Numbered from the stretch's first letter, positions 1-11,322 are shown. The stretch: DNA of 64,000 bases from Branchipolynoe longqiensis (GCA_030323885.1 CM059192.1:63357593-63421592); one strand, 5' to 3'. Notes: generated by a model from the sequence alone, not told the origin. Program-made: numbers and translations.

Positions 1-650
1 GTGGTAACAGGTAGTTCCAGACAATTACAATAAATATCTAGTTCTGTGCAGACAAGGAAGACAGTAATGATAAAAAAAGTATGTGTGCTTTCTCTCTGTC
101 GGAAACGGTAATGGCCGTATCGACAGTCACGCCCACCCCTTGCCTGGCGCCACAGCGCCATCCGGTGCCACAGCGCCATCTGGCGAGTCCAGGTGGCAAT
201 AATCAAAACCATATAGTTGTAGCAATTAGTCAACAGAGGGAGACTCTGTGCCGTCATCAGACCAGTTCCCAATCAAAAGGCCATCCCAGACCATAAGTCA
301 GGGGAGGGGGGAGGAGAGTGAGAAGAGGGGAAGTCCACGCCGTCCCTACACCAGGATATAGGATATATCCCAGCTATATATTAACAATGTCCTTCTCCTC
401 CACTTGCACTCTTACTGGTGCATAGAGGGAACATTTAACCAAACATTAACCGTCTCTTACATAGGAACATCACATCATAATCTCTGGCACTATATGTTAT
501 CATATTTTCCACATAGTCTCATATGTCACACAGTGAGTGGGGCACCCATTGCTTCTCTGTTCCATAACCCTGGTCCCCACTCCGTCGTCCGAGAATAGTA
601 ATGCTCTCTGCCAATATATAATTCCGAACCGAAAATCCGTATATTTTTTA
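1..650 (+). repeat. dispersed repeat R1, copy 1, interrupted
   Basis: Bases 1-40 and 360-650 match 22312-22625 closely, and match 23463-23760 in inverted orientation. The block at 41-359 is extra here and looks like an insertion. In the other location the same sequence forms the arms of a foldback element, so this is probably one arm of a related element cut by the window edge. No coding capacity is credible in it. Confidence 0.7.
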
Positions 651-1044
651 CAAGTGGTATCCATGCAGAGTAAGCAATGGCTTTCTACATGGTGCCTACA
701 GGTCTCAGCTTTAGCGATGTTTGTTACTGTTAGCCCAGTCTCCCCCATCCCCAACACCCCGGGGGGGGGGAGGGAGTGAGGTCCCGGGGAGGGGGGGAGT
801 GAGGGCCCGGGGAGGGGTGGAGCCCGTGCTTTTCCCTCCAGTCACTTCACAGTCTGCTGATCTCCTGCCGTCTAACTTGGAAGTTGCCCGCCACACCAAA
901 CAAGTGCAAGTCGCCTTCCTCATCCCCATGGTCAAAGGTGCCGCACTACTATCAGAGATGCGGCTATATGGGTCATTCTCAGATAGAGCATTTCCACCAC
1001 CGACCTGCTCTCTGATGGCAGTGGATTGGTTGATTGCTGATGGC
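651..1044. other. non-coding stretch with G-rich tract
   Basis: Contains a short GGGGAGG-rich tract near 760-830. Short open frames overlap on both strands here with low-complexity translations, and none resembles a protein family I know. Nothing else seen. Confidence 0.5.
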
Positions 1045-1391
1045 TTAAAGTTGCATAGTTCGATGAAAACATGAAATTTTCAAAACCAAAACAATTATCT
1101 AGATTTCATTCTACATATGTACCTTAGATACTGATGCACTTATTAAACATTTACCGGCACATAGAAGGGACTATTGAGTAAATTAATAAAACCTGCTACT
1201 GCAGAAGCCTATGGTGATAGAGTTTTGGCAAGCTTGCCAAGATTAATTTAGCATGTTTCCATTTCAAATATCTCAAAAGTTTGCGATTTAAAATAAAAGT
1301 TACTTCAAACTAAAGTAAGGTAGATTATAATGAACAATGTTTATCTCAGAAAATGAGAGAAACTCAAACCCATCGGACTATGCAACTGTAA
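1045..1391 (+). mobile_element. MITE family A, copy 1
   Basis: A 347-bp element bounded by inverted repeats: TTAAAGTTGCATAG on the left and CTATGCAACTGTAA on the right, each followed inward by a CGATG/CATCG block. Related copies lie at 39244, 55036, 57733, 58213 and 59352. It has no coding capacity, so it is a non-autonomous DNA element by structure. The superfamily cannot be assigned because no transposase copy is present. Confidence 0.7.
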
Positions 1392-1429
1392 TGTCATGTC
1401 GGCAGCAAGGACTATATTCACAGAGAAGA

Positions 1430-1533
1430 GTTAGGTGGTGTAATGGTTAGCACACTGACCCGGAATGCAAAGAAATGTGGGTTCGAGTCCCGCTCTAGGC
1501 ACAATATTTCCCATTTTCATCACCCCCACGACA
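1430..1533 (+). mobile_element. SINE with tRNA-Gln-like head, copy 1
   Basis: The 72-bp head has an A box (GTAATGGTTAGCAC), a B box (GGTTCGAGTCC) and pairing ends like tRNA-Gln, but its anticodon arm does not pair. A short non-tRNA tail follows (TTTCCCATTTTCATCACC). The same head and tail recur three times in tandem at 51457-52200. It is a tRNA-derived SINE or tRNA pseudogene rather than a working tRNA gene. Confidence 0.7.
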
Positions 1534-2097
1534 GTATGTTAGCAATACAACATGTATTTAGTCGGTCCCAAAAAGAGTATCCAAAAAATGCTTATATGAT
1601 TTTGTGCTAAATTGAAAATGTAAAGATTTGCATATCGACACCACACATCTACCTAAACTTTTTTTAAACTTTTTTCTTGTAAGATATAATCCCTTTTGCT
1701 TAACTGTAATCAATCAAATGTTATTCGAATGTGTAGTGTTTTAGAATGATGTCGTGGATGTGTGTTAACAGGCTGCTATGGATGGAGGTTACATGGTTAG
1801 TTTTAATGGCTTTCTTAATTTGCATCAGATCAAAATCAAAAGGGGGAAATGAATTTCAACTGTGACATATGCAGAACAGACAAACATTCAGATGACCATG
1901 GATTCCTTTTGACAAAAGTCGTACACATTTTCTGGGAACGACCCGTACATATATATGTGGATAGTGATAAGCCGGTTATCGCTTGTAATAAGATCTGGAG
2001 TCTGTTGCACTCCTCTTCCTCCCCGGGGATGGGGGTGGCTACCAGCATGCACCTCTACCTCCTGCGCGGGACTTCACCTCCACTAGCTCAGAGGAAT
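1534..2097. other. no feature seen
   Basis: AT-rich sequence. Short frames on both strands around 1836-2048 have no recognisable domains. Confidence 0.4.
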
Positions 2098-2098
2098 T

Positions 2099-2140
<42 letters not shown>

Positions 2141-2175
2141 GACATATATATACATATTCATATATATACATGGAG
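2098..2175. repeat. (TA)n microsatellite
   Basis: An alternating TA run with occasional G or C interruptions. It explains the repetitive I/Y translation of the frame across it. Confidence 0.9.
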
Positions 2176-2437
2176 AACACAGTTATCAGTCGAGGGGCCC
2201 TTGACATGCAAGCTGTTTGAAGCTATTCCCCTTGGCTTTACGGTGAACATCAAATAACTACTCAGCAGCCTGAGACATCAGTGGCCGTGCAATTGAGTTT
2301 GTGTCATGTGCGTCTGTGACAAGCAGTAACAATCAGTTAGTATTCTCCAAGACGCCTGTAGGCGGGAGTTGGGTGTGTTGATGTCACATACAGTTGTGCA
2401 CACAGTAATAGCTTGACTTTAAAGAACAACTCTGAAT

Positions 2438-2930
2438 CCGGTGTTGCGGTTTCCCAGGGACACCAGTTTGCCAGGGACACATTGCTTCTGCGCATGCGTC
2501 AAAATCGAACAGCATCGTCACTAAACTTATAAATTTAATATAATGTTTTTGGTAAAGATGTTTTCTATATGTGTACCGAATGATTTGTTTCTAGGTGGTG
2601 TCGTTTTAGAGATATTTAACTTTTCCTGTATTTTCTGTATGAAGATTGCTCACAGCCATTGACAATGCCTTGAGTTGGACGGTATGTGCAGTGAAAAACA
2701 TTAGTTTTATTCAAAATTAATAGAAATCAAGAACCCTAACCTTATCAATTTTATATAATCTTAATGGTAAAGATGTTTTATATATGTGTACGAAGCGATT
2801 TGTTTCTAGGTGGTGTGATTTTAGAGATATTTGATTTTTTCTGTATGAAGATTTGCTCACGGCCGTTGACAATGCATTTGAATGGAAGTGTCCCTGGCAA
2901 ACTGGTGTCCCTCGGAATCCACAACACCGG
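2438..2930 (+). mobile_element. MITE family B, copy 1
   Basis: 493-bp element. The left end CCGGTGTTGCGGTTTCCCAG and the right end reverse-complement each other imperfectly (right end ...CACAACACCGG), and both arms carry an AGGGACACCAGTTTGCC block. The interior holds a direct duplication of about 110 bp, the second copy starting about 235 bp after the first, near 2553 and 2765. A second copy lies in opposite orientation at 55695-56190. Non-coding; superfamily not assigned. Confidence 0.75.
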
Positions 2931-3593
2931 ACAAATGTTGTCCGGGCATAGTGGGCATCCTGTCATCGGAGCGACAGTCACGTGATAATAAAAACAGTTT
3001 TGTCATTGAAAATTTGTTTGTTATTGCATGGCAAGGGTTCGCTGACCACAGAGGTTGCTGAAGACAGGTACAACTGTAGTTACATAAACAATAGTAGCCG
3101 TCTTCAAAGGACAACTCTTCAATTGGACCATGGTTGTGCTGACATATTAATTGTACTGTCATCGGAGGGACAATAAAATTAGATAAAAGCTGTGGGTACA
3201 TTGAACATGTGTACACGCATGGCAAGGGTTCACCGATGACAGATCGGTGCAAGACAGGTACTACCAAAGACAGGTACTACCGTGCCACTCAGCGCTTTCC
3301 CATGAAATACAGCAAACAAGGTAATTGGACAGGTCCCCTAGCCCAGGCTGACTGATGTACCATTGAAACAAGGGGACTGGTTCCCTAGCCCATCCTGATA
3401 GTTGTACTATGAAAGACAATGTACAACAAGTATAGTGTATTAACTCCTAATATTAATAATGAAAACAGTATTATAGTACAAAGTTCAAACATATTTTAAG
3501 CACTTTAATCTGTTCCATACATAACTAAAATGTGTGATCTTGTCCGAGTAAGAAAGCTACACTCAGGATAGGGTCTAAGATGGCTAAAACAGG
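2931..3593. other. non-coding, small local duplications
   Basis: Short near-repeats occur here (CATCGGAGSGACA motifs near 2965 and 3160, AGACAGGTACTACC twice near 3250-3280). No gene, splice pattern or element boundary is clear. Confidence 0.4.
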
Positions 3594-3728
3594 TTTTAAC
3601 TAATTCTTGACGGTTTTAACCGGCTAAAATTGGCTATAACCGGCTTAAACTGGCTCTAACTGGCTAACCTGGCTATAACCAGATAAACTGGCTATAACCA
3701 GCTAAACTGGCTATAACCGGCTAAAACT
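3594..3728. repeat. irregular tandem repeat, about 20 bp
   Basis: Diverged repeats of an AACTGGCTATAACCGGCTAA-like unit leading directly into the 71-bp array. The shared GGCTATA word suggests the two arrays are related. Confidence 0.7.
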
Positions 3729-4640
3729 GGCTATATATACTATGGGAAGTGCCATTCGGCTACCATGTTACTAATCCTAATTGCCCACTGACCCCGAGTG
3801 GCTATATATACTATGGGGAGTGGTATTCGGCTACCATGTTACTAACCCTAATTGCCCACGGACCCCGATTGGCTATATATACTATGGGGAGTGCTGTTCG
3901 GCTACCATGTTGCTAACCTTAATTGCCCACTGACCCCGATTGGCTATATATGCTATGGGGAGTGCTGTTCGGCCACCATGTTACTAGCACTAATTGCCCA
4001 CTGACCCCGAGTGGCTATATATACTATGGGGAGTGGTATTCGGCTACCATGTTACTAGCACTAATTGCCCACTGACCCCGATTGGTTATATATACTATGG
4101 GGAGTGCTGTTCGGCTACCATGTTACTAACCCTAATTACCCACTGACCCTGAGTGGCTATATATGCTATGGTGAGTGCTGTTCGGCTACCATGTTACTAA
4201 TCCTAATTGCCCACTGACCCCGATTGGCTATATATACTATGGGAAGTGGTGTTTGGCTACCATGTTGCTAATCCTAATTGCCCACTGACACTGATTGGCT
4301 AAATATGCTATGGGGAGTGGTATTCGGCTACCATGTTACAAATGCTAATTGCCCACTAACCCCGAGTGGCTATGTATACTATGAGGAGTGGTATTCTGCT
4401 ACCATGTTACTAACCCTAATTGCCCACTGACCCCAATTGGCTATATACTATGGCGATTGGTATTTGGCTACCATGTTACTAACCCTAGTTGCCCACTGAC
4501 CCCGATTGGCTATATATACTATGGGGAGTGGTGTTCAGCTACCATGTTACTAACCCTAATTGCCCACTGACCCTGATTGGCTATATATACTATGGGGAGT
4601 GGTATTCGGCTACCATGTTACTAAACCTAATTAATTGCCC
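3729..4640. repeat. 71-bp tandem array, about 13 copies
   Basis: Each unit runs from GGCTATATATACTATGGGGA through CATGTTACTAACCCTAATTG to CCCACTGACCCCGATT. Copies differ by scattered substitutions. Open frames across it are repeat artefacts. The last unit runs straight into the DIRS-like reverse transcriptase remnant. Confidence 0.9.
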
Positions 4641-5511
4641 AGCGAATTATAGAGTAAAAAATGTCACACATAGAGTAAAAAATGTCACACATAGAGACAT
4701 AATAGAAAATAAACTATTATCTGAATTAGATCAGGATATGATATCCAAAGTAAACGAATCTCCAGAATGTGTACATAGGATTTTGTGTATCCCCAAAGAA
4801 GAAGGTGGCAGAAGTATAATAGACTGTAGCAAATCCAGGGGCGAATCTATAAATAATTACACGGATCAAGTCGCAAACAAATTCAGTTATAAAAGGGTAG
4901 ACGATGTAGTCGAGTAGATGGAAGAAGGGAATTTACTCTCCACTCTTGATTTGAAGGATGCATATAGGGTTGTGGTCATACATCCCTCTGATAGGGCGAA
5001 ACAGGGCCTAATATGGGAATTTAAGGTTCTCCAAATGATCACCCTGTATATATGCTCGAAAACAGATTGTGCATGGGGCTGTCGTCAAGCCCTTTTGTCT
5101 TTTCAAAATTATCGGACTTCATTTCTAGATTTGCGGTAAGAGAGGGCATAAATAAGATAGTAAATTATCTAGACGATTTTTGCATAATATCCCATGATTA
5201 CGAGTCAGCAGTCGCTCAACAAAATAAATTGATAGATTTGGTCCGCTGTTTGGGTTTCTACATCAGCTTCAAAAAGCTAAACTCCCCTTTCTACAGAAAT
5301 ACATTTTTTGCGAATAATTATTGATATGATAAAATTAGAAATGAGATTGCCCCACACTAAATTAGCTAAACTAGTCTCGAAGCTTAAGTCATTTGACGGA
5401 AGGAAGAAGGCCACTAGGAGAGAACTAGAACAGTTTGGGGGTTTATTAGCCCACTGCGCTAAAGTGGTCCGTGGAACCTTCTATGTGTTCACACGTATAG
5501 CGTTAGGCTGA
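4628..5511 (+). pseudogene. DIRS-like reverse transcriptase/RNase H remnant
   Basis: This is the front part of a tyrosine-recombinase retrotransposon polyprotein, now broken. Seen directly: a thumb-proximal block ending VHRILCIPKEEGGR, then after an in-frame stop near 4915 the catalytic LDLKDAYR block, a frameshift near 5040, and the block GLSSSPFVFSKL followed by NYLDDFCIIS, which is the YxDD catalytic motif. Another shift precedes a connection region (GGLLAHCAKVVRGTF) that stops at 5511. The YLDD form and the later tyrosine recombinase fragments on the same strand support DIRS over Ty3. A 21-bp unit (AGAGTAAAAAATGTCACACA...) is duplicated near 4650-4692. At least two frameshifts and a stop make it non-functional. 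The continuation lies beyond the insertion at 5743-13138. Confidence 0.8.
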
Positions 5512-5621
5512 CTTAGATGAGGCAAACTACATGAGTCGAACTAGCGGCGCATTCACACACACAGAGTTTTCAAAGTGTGTCTGTTCAGACACGTACGTTA
5601 AACCGGCTCAGATCGATGTTT

Positions 5622-5676
5622 GTTTGTTGTTGTTTTACATCCTAGCAATATCTAAGGTCATATCAGGATGGGTATC
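5622..5676 (-). mobile_element. SINE family A, tail fragment
   Basis: TTGTTGTTTTACATCCTAGC followed by AAGGTCATATCAGGATGGGT matches the 3' part of SINE family A in reverse orientation. Only about 55 bp remain. A CATACATCCA-type short repeat follows to about 5730. Confidence 0.6.
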
Positions 5677-6249
5677 CCCACATACATACATCCACACATA
5701 CATCCACATGTACATCCACATGCCACATATTAATTAGTTATTGGGGGGGTTTGTGACCTAGCGGTCACTGGCTGCAGAAGTGCAGCATTTATAAACAGCC
5801 CCGTAAAAATGGGCCATTTTTGCTGGTTTTGTTTTTTCGGGGTATTTCTTCTTTCTTCGTCCAACTTTAGGGGTGGTAGGGGGGAGGGGCAGGGTGCTCT
5901 CCACAGCATCTTGTGCGGTGCTGGTGTGGTGTGGCGGTGGTCCGGTAGGTGGCAATACGTTCTTGGGGTCCATGTTCCAGTACCTCGACCAGAGAGCAAA
6001 CCGGGGTCCGGTGTCGTTGGCAGTAGGGCGATGGGCAGCTGCTTGGTCCTCCAGGCCCCCCATCGCAGGGGGGGTGGTCCAGGGCCAACAGAGCTCCTGG
6101 ACCAGAGTGTGGTTGGTCGGTGTGATTGCGCCCGTGGCCCCAGCACCCACTCTATCGGTGATCGAAGTGGGAACCAATGTTGTAGGTGCGGGGGTCGAGG
6201 ACATCACACCCAGTGTATCCGGTGTATCCGGTGTATCCGGGGCTGGTGA

Positions 6250-7035
6250 GCCTGACCTCTACAGGCAAGGAGTACCAGGGAGGTCTCGCCTGGAGGTCAG
6301 GGGCATCAGCGAGTGCCAGCCCATGGGTTTGTTTCAGGGTGCGGATGGCCGTCTTCATTCCCCAGGAGAGGCGAGGTGCTGTCTTGGACCGTTTTGTAGG
6401 TAAGAGGCTGTGCTGCGGTAGAAGGTGGAATGGCCTACAGACAGGGCTTGGCAGAGGTGGTTTGCCAGCACCTGTTGTCGACCACACCTGTTTCCCAGAG
6501 AAGCGCAGGCTCTAGAGCAGGCTCAACCCCCCCCCCCCCCCAAAAAAAAAAAACCTCCAAACCGGCCAACCCAACCCCACCCCCTCTCAAGAGACTCTGG
6601 CGTCCGGACTCCAATGACCATGTGGTCAGGGTATTTGTCCAGGACAGGGTGTCGGTGCCAGCGGTCCTGTCTACCTGGAAACGGGCCCTCATGGTTTCTT
6701 TGTGTCCCCAAAAGAGCAAGGAAATGCTTGGGGCAGTGTGCGTCAGGGTGGAACTCTGTGGGGGAGTTCTTTTTGGAGGGGGGGGGCAGTTATTTTGTTC
6801 CTTCGGACCACCGTGGACCATTCCGCATCTACTGAGGATGGTTCATTGGATGAGGAAGGGGTGGGGGTGCTGGTGCCCGGGACGGGGGAGTTGGGGGTGG
6901 TGGCAGGGAGGTGGTGGTGGTTGTGGGGGCTGTAGGGGTCCTGGGGGTTGGCTTGAAGGATTTTCCCTTCCCTTTGTCCTTCCCTGTGGGTTGTTGGGCA
7001 TTGGGTTTGGCGGGGCTGGGGTTGAGGGCTGTGTG
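6250..7035. other. G/C-rich interior of the long-TIR element
   Basis: Proline- and glycine-rich translations in all frames reflect base composition, including a run of C then A near 6530-6553. No domain is recognisable. Confidence 0.5.
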
Positions 7036-7040
7036 GTTAG

Positions 7041-7155
7041 TGTAATGTACGTCTGAACACCTTGAGTAGCGTGATGGAACTGTTTATTTACATACGTGTT
7101 ACCCAGCATGCCCCGTACATGACGTCACGGTTACCTATGACACGGATACATAACA
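7041..7155 (-). repeat. 3' LTR of the Ty3-type element
   Basis: 115 bp, identical base for base to 11323-11437. It is the downstream LTR because the coding frames are on the - strand. It is unusually short for a Ty3 element. Confidence 0.95.
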
Positions 7156-7398
7156 TCTCATTTCCATGGAATTATTGAGCCTAACACGCATGAACACACA
7201 ACCCTAAGTGAACAAGTTAACAAAGATAACCTGTCTTAAATGTAATATATACTTAATCTAACACAACACATTTTCCCCTTTTCTGATGTTTTTTTTTTTA
7301 TTTTTTTTTTTTTTTTTTTTATCAGTGTTCCAAATGTAGCCGATGTGAACCCCAAAGGTGCACATGCCAACACCGTAATAGTAAGTCAAGCAAAGTTC
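7156..7398 (-). other. 3' untranslated part of the Ty3-type element
   Basis: On the coding strand this holds a long A-rich stretch (complement of 7289-7320) and an AAAAGGGGAAAATGTG purine tract near 7265-7281 before the LTR. No coding frame. Confidence 0.6.
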
Positions 7399-8892
7399 TT
7401 AAAGAAACCCTAACCTGTTCGGTGGACGAATGTGTCTACCATAACGTGTTTGATATGTATGCGTCATATCACCTTTGTGGTCACCGTTGTCATCCCGAGC
7501 TGTCCTATCATTTGGCATTTCATGTGGACTGTCCGGGGGACATTTATATATGAATTTCCTATTTCGGCGCACAATTTTATTGCCACTGTTAACGATCTCA
7601 TAATCCCTTGGTCCAGGTGTATTATTATGAACGATCTTCCCTGATCTCCATTGTCCCATGTGATCCTTATACCTAATGTTATCACCTGGCTTAAGTGTGG
7701 TCAACGGTGTTCCAGCTTTCCTATCAAAGTGTTCTTTCTGATTTAATTGATTATGTTTCAATAACAACAATTTGGACGTTTGTACACACGGTTTCAACTT
7801 AATATCTAACACAGGTAAGCGTGTTCTCAACCTGCGAGACATCAGCAGTTGAGCTGGTGACGCCCCTATGCCTTGCAATGTAGTGTTACGGTAGTTCAAC
7901 AGGCCTAGATACATGTCCCCATCATCCTGTTGTGATTTTTTTATTATATTCTTTATAGTTTGCACATATCTCTCTACCTGGCCATTGCTCTGGGCGTGCA
8001 TCGGATTTGTATATACAGGTGCAAAGCCATATCCGGTAGAGAAATTGGTATATTCGATACTTTTGAATTGAGGTCCATTGTCAGAAACGACATACTTAGG
8101 TATACCGTACCTGGCAAATATCTGCTTTAGCGCTATGATCACAGCTTTGCTAGTGGTGGTCTGCATTTCAATAACCTCGGGGAACTTGGTATAATAATCA
8201 ACCACCACTAAATAATTACAATCATTAACATGACATAAGTCGACCCCTATTTTATAAAACGGTACATCTACTACCGGGTGATTCATGAGAGGTTCTTTAT
8301 GAGGTGCACTCCTAAATTCTTGACATATTTGGCATCTAGCAATTTTGTCCTCAATTTGAGTGCCCATGCCCGGCCAGAACACAGTATCCCTCGCCAATTG
8401 CTTACATTTAATGATCCCTAAGTGGGACTCATGGATTTTATTTAATACATCCGCTTGCAACGATTTAGGAATAACTATCTGTGTGCCCTTTAATACCAAA
8501 CCGTGAGATGATGTGATGTCCCTATTATAAGTGTAGAACGGCTTAATCATTGGTGATACCATCTTGTTATTACTGGGCCAACCATCAAGAACGTAACCAA
8601 TTATCTTTTGCAGGGTTTTGTCCACTTTGGTTTCTGATATGACTCGCTGTACCATATCCGTCTCAATATCCACGGTTGCCACCGACACATCGTGATCAAA
8701 AAGATCATTTGGCTCTATGCTAGACGTGTGTGCTCTTGACAGTGTATCTGCAAAATAAAGTGTTGACCCCTTAGTGTAAACTACTGTTAAATCATAATTC
8801 TGTAACCTCATTCTCATACGCTGCATGCGAGCTGAGAGTTCATGTATAGGTTTCAGCATAATGGATTCTAACGGCTTATGATCTGTTTGCAC
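7399..8892 (-). CDS. Ty3-type pol, RNase H end and integrase
   Basis: The second part of Pol, 497 residues as an open frame. It is really a continuation of the frame upstream, interrupted by one extra A. Residues 1-60 complete RNase H (TDHKPLES through FADTLSRAH). The integrase zinc-binding H/H/C/C region includes H154, H157, C187 and C190. The catalytic core has D218 (GVDL), D271 (VSDNGPQF) and E307 (SNGQVERY), the D-D-35-E spacing expected for retroviral-type integrases. The C-terminus carries a basic PRDYEIV...RRNRKF region with no chromodomain I can recognise. The enzyme would insert the element's cDNA into the genome. No internal stop is present, and the frame ends inside the element before the 3' LTR. 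Confidence 0.93.
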   Translation of the reverse strand: MQTDHKPLESIMLKPIHELSARMQRMRMRLQNYDLTVVYTKGSTLYFADTLSRAHTSSIEPNDLFDHDVSVATVDIETDMVQRVISETKVDKTLQKIIGYVLDGWPSNNKMVSPMIKPFYTYNRDITSSHGLVLKGTQIVIPKSLQADVLNKIHESHLGIIKCKQLARDTVFWPGMGTQIEDKIARCQICQEFRSAPHKEPLMNHPVVDVPFYKIGVDLCHVNDCNYLVVVDYYTKFPEVIEMQTTTSKAVIIALKQIFARYGIPKYVVSDNGPQFKSIEYTNFSTGYGFAPVYTNPMHAQSNGQVERYVQTIKNIIKKSQQDDGDMYLGLLNYRNTTLQGIGASPAQLLMSRRLRTRLPVLDIKLKPCVQTSKLLLLKHNQLNQKEHFDRKAGTPLTTLKPGDNIRYKDHMGQWRSGKIVHNNTPGPRDYEIVNSGNKIVRRNRKFIYKCPPDSPHEMPNDRTARDDNGDHKGDMTHTYQTRYGRHIRPPNRLGFL

Positions 8893-8902
8893 AATAATAT
8901 TA

Positions 8903-10387
8903 TTACCGTATATATACTCGTGAAACTTTTTTACACCCGAAGCAAATAGCCAGAAGCTCCTTTTCTATAACTGCGTAACTTATTTGACATTTATCTAACG
9001 CTTTGGAAGCCATTGCAACTGGTCGACCATCCTGAAAAATGGTTGCCCCCAATCCATATTTGGAAGCATCGACCTGCAAGACTATTTGCTCCCTACAATC
9101 AAAATACCTAAGGATCGGTGCATCTCTTAACAGCTGTTTTAGTTTCTTAAATGCCATTATCTGCGGTTCGTCCCAATGCCAGGCTATGTTTTTCTGTATG
9201 ACTGTTCGTAATGGTTTTGTTATTTGTGCCATGTTACTTATGAATTTGCTGACGTAGCCTATCATTCCCAAGAACCGCTGTACAGCAGGTTTGTCAGTCG
9301 GATCAGGCATGTCTATGATTGCCTGTACTCGCTCTTCATTCGGCCTTAATCCATCAGCAGTAATTAAGTGCCCTACATAATTGACACTTGTTTGGCAAAT
9401 TTTTGACTTTTGTGGATTTAACTTTAGATTCATCAGTCTGGCACGGGATAATACCGCTTCTAACCGCTTATTATGTTCAATTACAGTTCTACCGTGTACT
9501 AAGATGTCATCCGATATTACATGAACTCCTTCAATGTCATTTAGCATGTCATTCATTTCTTTAATAAAAATGTCTCCTGCCGTTTTAATACCAAAGGGTA
9601 ACCTGGTGTAACGGAACCGACCCCATGGGGTATTAAATGTACAAAGTTTGGAACTATTATTATCAAGCTGTACCTGCCAATACCCACTATTTGCGTCGAG
9701 CACGGAGAAAAATTTAGCCCCGTGTATTTGTGCTACAACTTCCTCTACCGTTCGGACAGGATACGGGCCTCGCAGGATAGCTTTATTTAACTTGGTGGGG
9801 TCCAAACACACTCTAATTTTGCCCGGTTTCCGAACAATTGTAATAGAGCTGACCCATGGGGTTGGTTCCTCCTCCTTAACAATTACACCTAATTTTAACA
9901 TGCGGTCCAATTCATTCTTGACATCCGTCATAATTGCTACAGGTATCCTACGTGGAGGATCAATTACAGGAGGTACAGATACATCTATATGAATTGTGGC
10001 ATTCACTTTTATAAGGCCTAAACCCTCAAATACATCAGAAAAATTATTTACCAGATGTTGTGCTTGCGATACAACCGTACTGTCTTGAATAACATCAACC
10101 CGAGATATTAGGCCTAAAGTAACACACGCTTCTTTGCCTAGGATGGCACTCCCCGCATCTGTGACTTGAAATTTCAGTCGTCTCCCTCTGACATCCAAAT
10201 GCACCTCTCCAGCTGGCATTACCCGATCACCGTTGTACGTCACTAAATGGCACTTGGAAGGATTCAGCACTACATTTACCAATTTGTGGTACACATCCAG
10301 CGGTAAAAATGTTTGCTTCTGATCCGGTATCCATCTTGAAGGATACATCACAATCTTGAATCCGCACAGTCGTAAACCACAATCCAT
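8903..10387 (-). CDS. Ty3-type pol, protease end, RT and RNase H
   Basis: A 494-residue open frame. Residues 24-95 are the C-terminal half of the aspartic protease, whose DTG active site lies in the overlapping gag frame. RT spans about 120-370 with catalytic D231 (SVLDANSGYWQV) and D293-D294. The usual Tyr of YxDD is Ile here (VISDDILVHG), a form I recall from some invertebrate Ty3 lineages. RNase H begins near 420 (LQVDASKYGLGA) and is cut by a frame break at about 8920, where a run of six A's puts the frame into a stop. The nominal start codon is not biological: the frame would be entered from gag. Confidence 0.93.
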   Translation of the reverse strand: MDCGLRLCGFKIVMYPSRWIPDQKQTFLPLDVYHKLVNVVLNPSKCHLVTYNGDRVMPAGEVHLDVRGRRLKFQVTDAGSAILGKEACVTLGLISRVDVIQDSTVVSQAQHLVNNFSDVFEGLGLIKVNATIHIDVSVPPVIDPPRRIPVAIMTDVKNELDRMLKLGVIVKEEEPTPWVSSITIVRKPGKIRVCLDPTKLNKAILRGPYPVRTVEEVVAQIHGAKFFSVLDANSGYWQVQLDNNSSKLCTFNTPWGRFRYTRLPFGIKTAGDIFIKEMNDMLNDIEGVHVISDDILVHGRTVIEHNKRLEAVLSRARLMNLKLNPQKSKICQTSVNYVGHLITADGLRPNEERVQAIIDMPDPTDKPAVQRFLGMIGYVSKFISNMAQITKPLRTVIQKNIAWHWDEPQIMAFKKLKQLLRDAPILRYFDCREQIVLQVDASKYGLGATIFQDGRPVAMASKALDKCQISYAVIEKELLAICFGCKKVSRVYIR

Positions 10388-11291
10388 CCTTCAACCCGTC
10401 ACTTTTGTAAACTGCTCCGACGAACAGATCATATGCTTGACCCAGATCCTCTTGCGCGTCATGAACGTTATTTGGGTCAACCATCACCTCGTTAACTGGC
10501 ACAGTTGCATTTAACTGAGCTCGGCATACTTTGCGAAAATGTCCTAATTTATGACACCCATCACATGTCTTCCCACGAGCTGGGCAACTCCCTCTTGGGT
10601 GATTATATCCACATTTATCACATTGAAATGAGGTAAGTCTTGTTTGCCGAAATCTCGAAGATGGCGGTACCCATGGTTGCGATGGGCGAGACGTCACACC
10701 TTGACGACGGCTATTGACAGTGTCGATGCTGGCCACATTTTCATCAGAACGAACATCATTATGAACCAACTGAGTAGATTTGTGCTCGCTTAACCTGCAC
10801 ATTTGCACACATTGATCGAGAGATAAATTCGGTGTCTGTAACAGTCTGTTTCGAAGTGTATTATCCTTGATACCACAGACCAGTCTGTCACACAACAAGG
10901 AATCCTCGATATTGTCATAGCAACAGTGTTCTACCCGCGATTTAAGCTCCCGAATGTAGGCTTCAATGTTTTCGCTCGTCTGATTATACGAGTTGAATTG
11001 ATAACGTATGACGGTGATGTTTGATTTACCTTCACAGTATTCATTAAAAGCAGCAATGAGTGGAGCAATTTTATCCCGATCTGTTGCCTCTATCCTGAGC
11101 GTCCTGTGGATTTTCTGGGCTTCCCTACCTGCGACGTGCAGGAATACGCAGCATTGTACTCTTTCAGATTTGGACGATGCACCCGACGCTGTCGCATAAA
11201 TCTCATATGCTTGCAACCATGATCTCCAGTTCATGGCCATGTTGTCTTCAACATTTAAAGCAGACGGGGGTTTCAATCCCGTTAATGCCAT
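10227..11291 (-). CDS. Ty3-type gag with protease active site
   Basis: Gag builds the particle, binds element RNA and here runs into protease. I place the start at 11291 (MALTGLKPPS), since the longer frame begins inside the LTR. The capsid-like region (SERVQCCVFLHVAGREAQ) is conserved in the copies at 19187 and the later part (RNRLLQTPNLSLDQC) at 48770. Two zinc knuckles follow: CDKCGYNHPRGSC (C-X2-C-X3-H-X4-C) and CDGCHKLGHFRKVC (C-X2-C-X4-H-X4-C). The protease motif DTGSEAN is near the end. The frame then departs from the protease continuation, which sits in the overlapping frame ending at 8903. The shift point is a run of five T's at about 10306-10310. Confidence 0.93.
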   Translation of the reverse strand: MALTGLKPPSALNVEDNMAMNWRSWLQAYEIYATASGASSKSERVQCCVFLHVAGREAQKIHRTLRIEATDRDKIAPLIAAFNEYCEGKSNITVIRYQFNSYNQTSENIEAYIRELKSRVEHCCYDNIEDSLLCDRLVCGIKDNTLRNRLLQTPNLSLDQCVQMCRLSEHKSTQLVHNDVRSDENVASIDTVNSRRQGVTSRPSQPWVPPSSRFRQTRLTSFQCDKCGYNHPRGSCPARGKTCDGCHKLGHFRKVCRAQLNATVPVNEVMVDPNNVHDAQEDLGQAYDLFVGAVYKSDGLKDGLWFTTVRIQDCDVSFKMDTGSEANIFTAGCVPQIGKCSAESFQVPFSDVQR

Positions 11292-11322
11292 TTCGTCGAG
11301 TGCTCCCACGTATCTGACACCA

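Noticed and set aside
4489..4917. 142-codon frame joining the 71-bp array to RT
   Set aside because: The first part is repeat translation; only the part after about 4628 resembles a retroelement.
5758..7109. Several frames of 100-200 codons on both strands
   Set aside because: G/C- and proline/glycine-rich shadows of the long-TIR element interior, with no domains.
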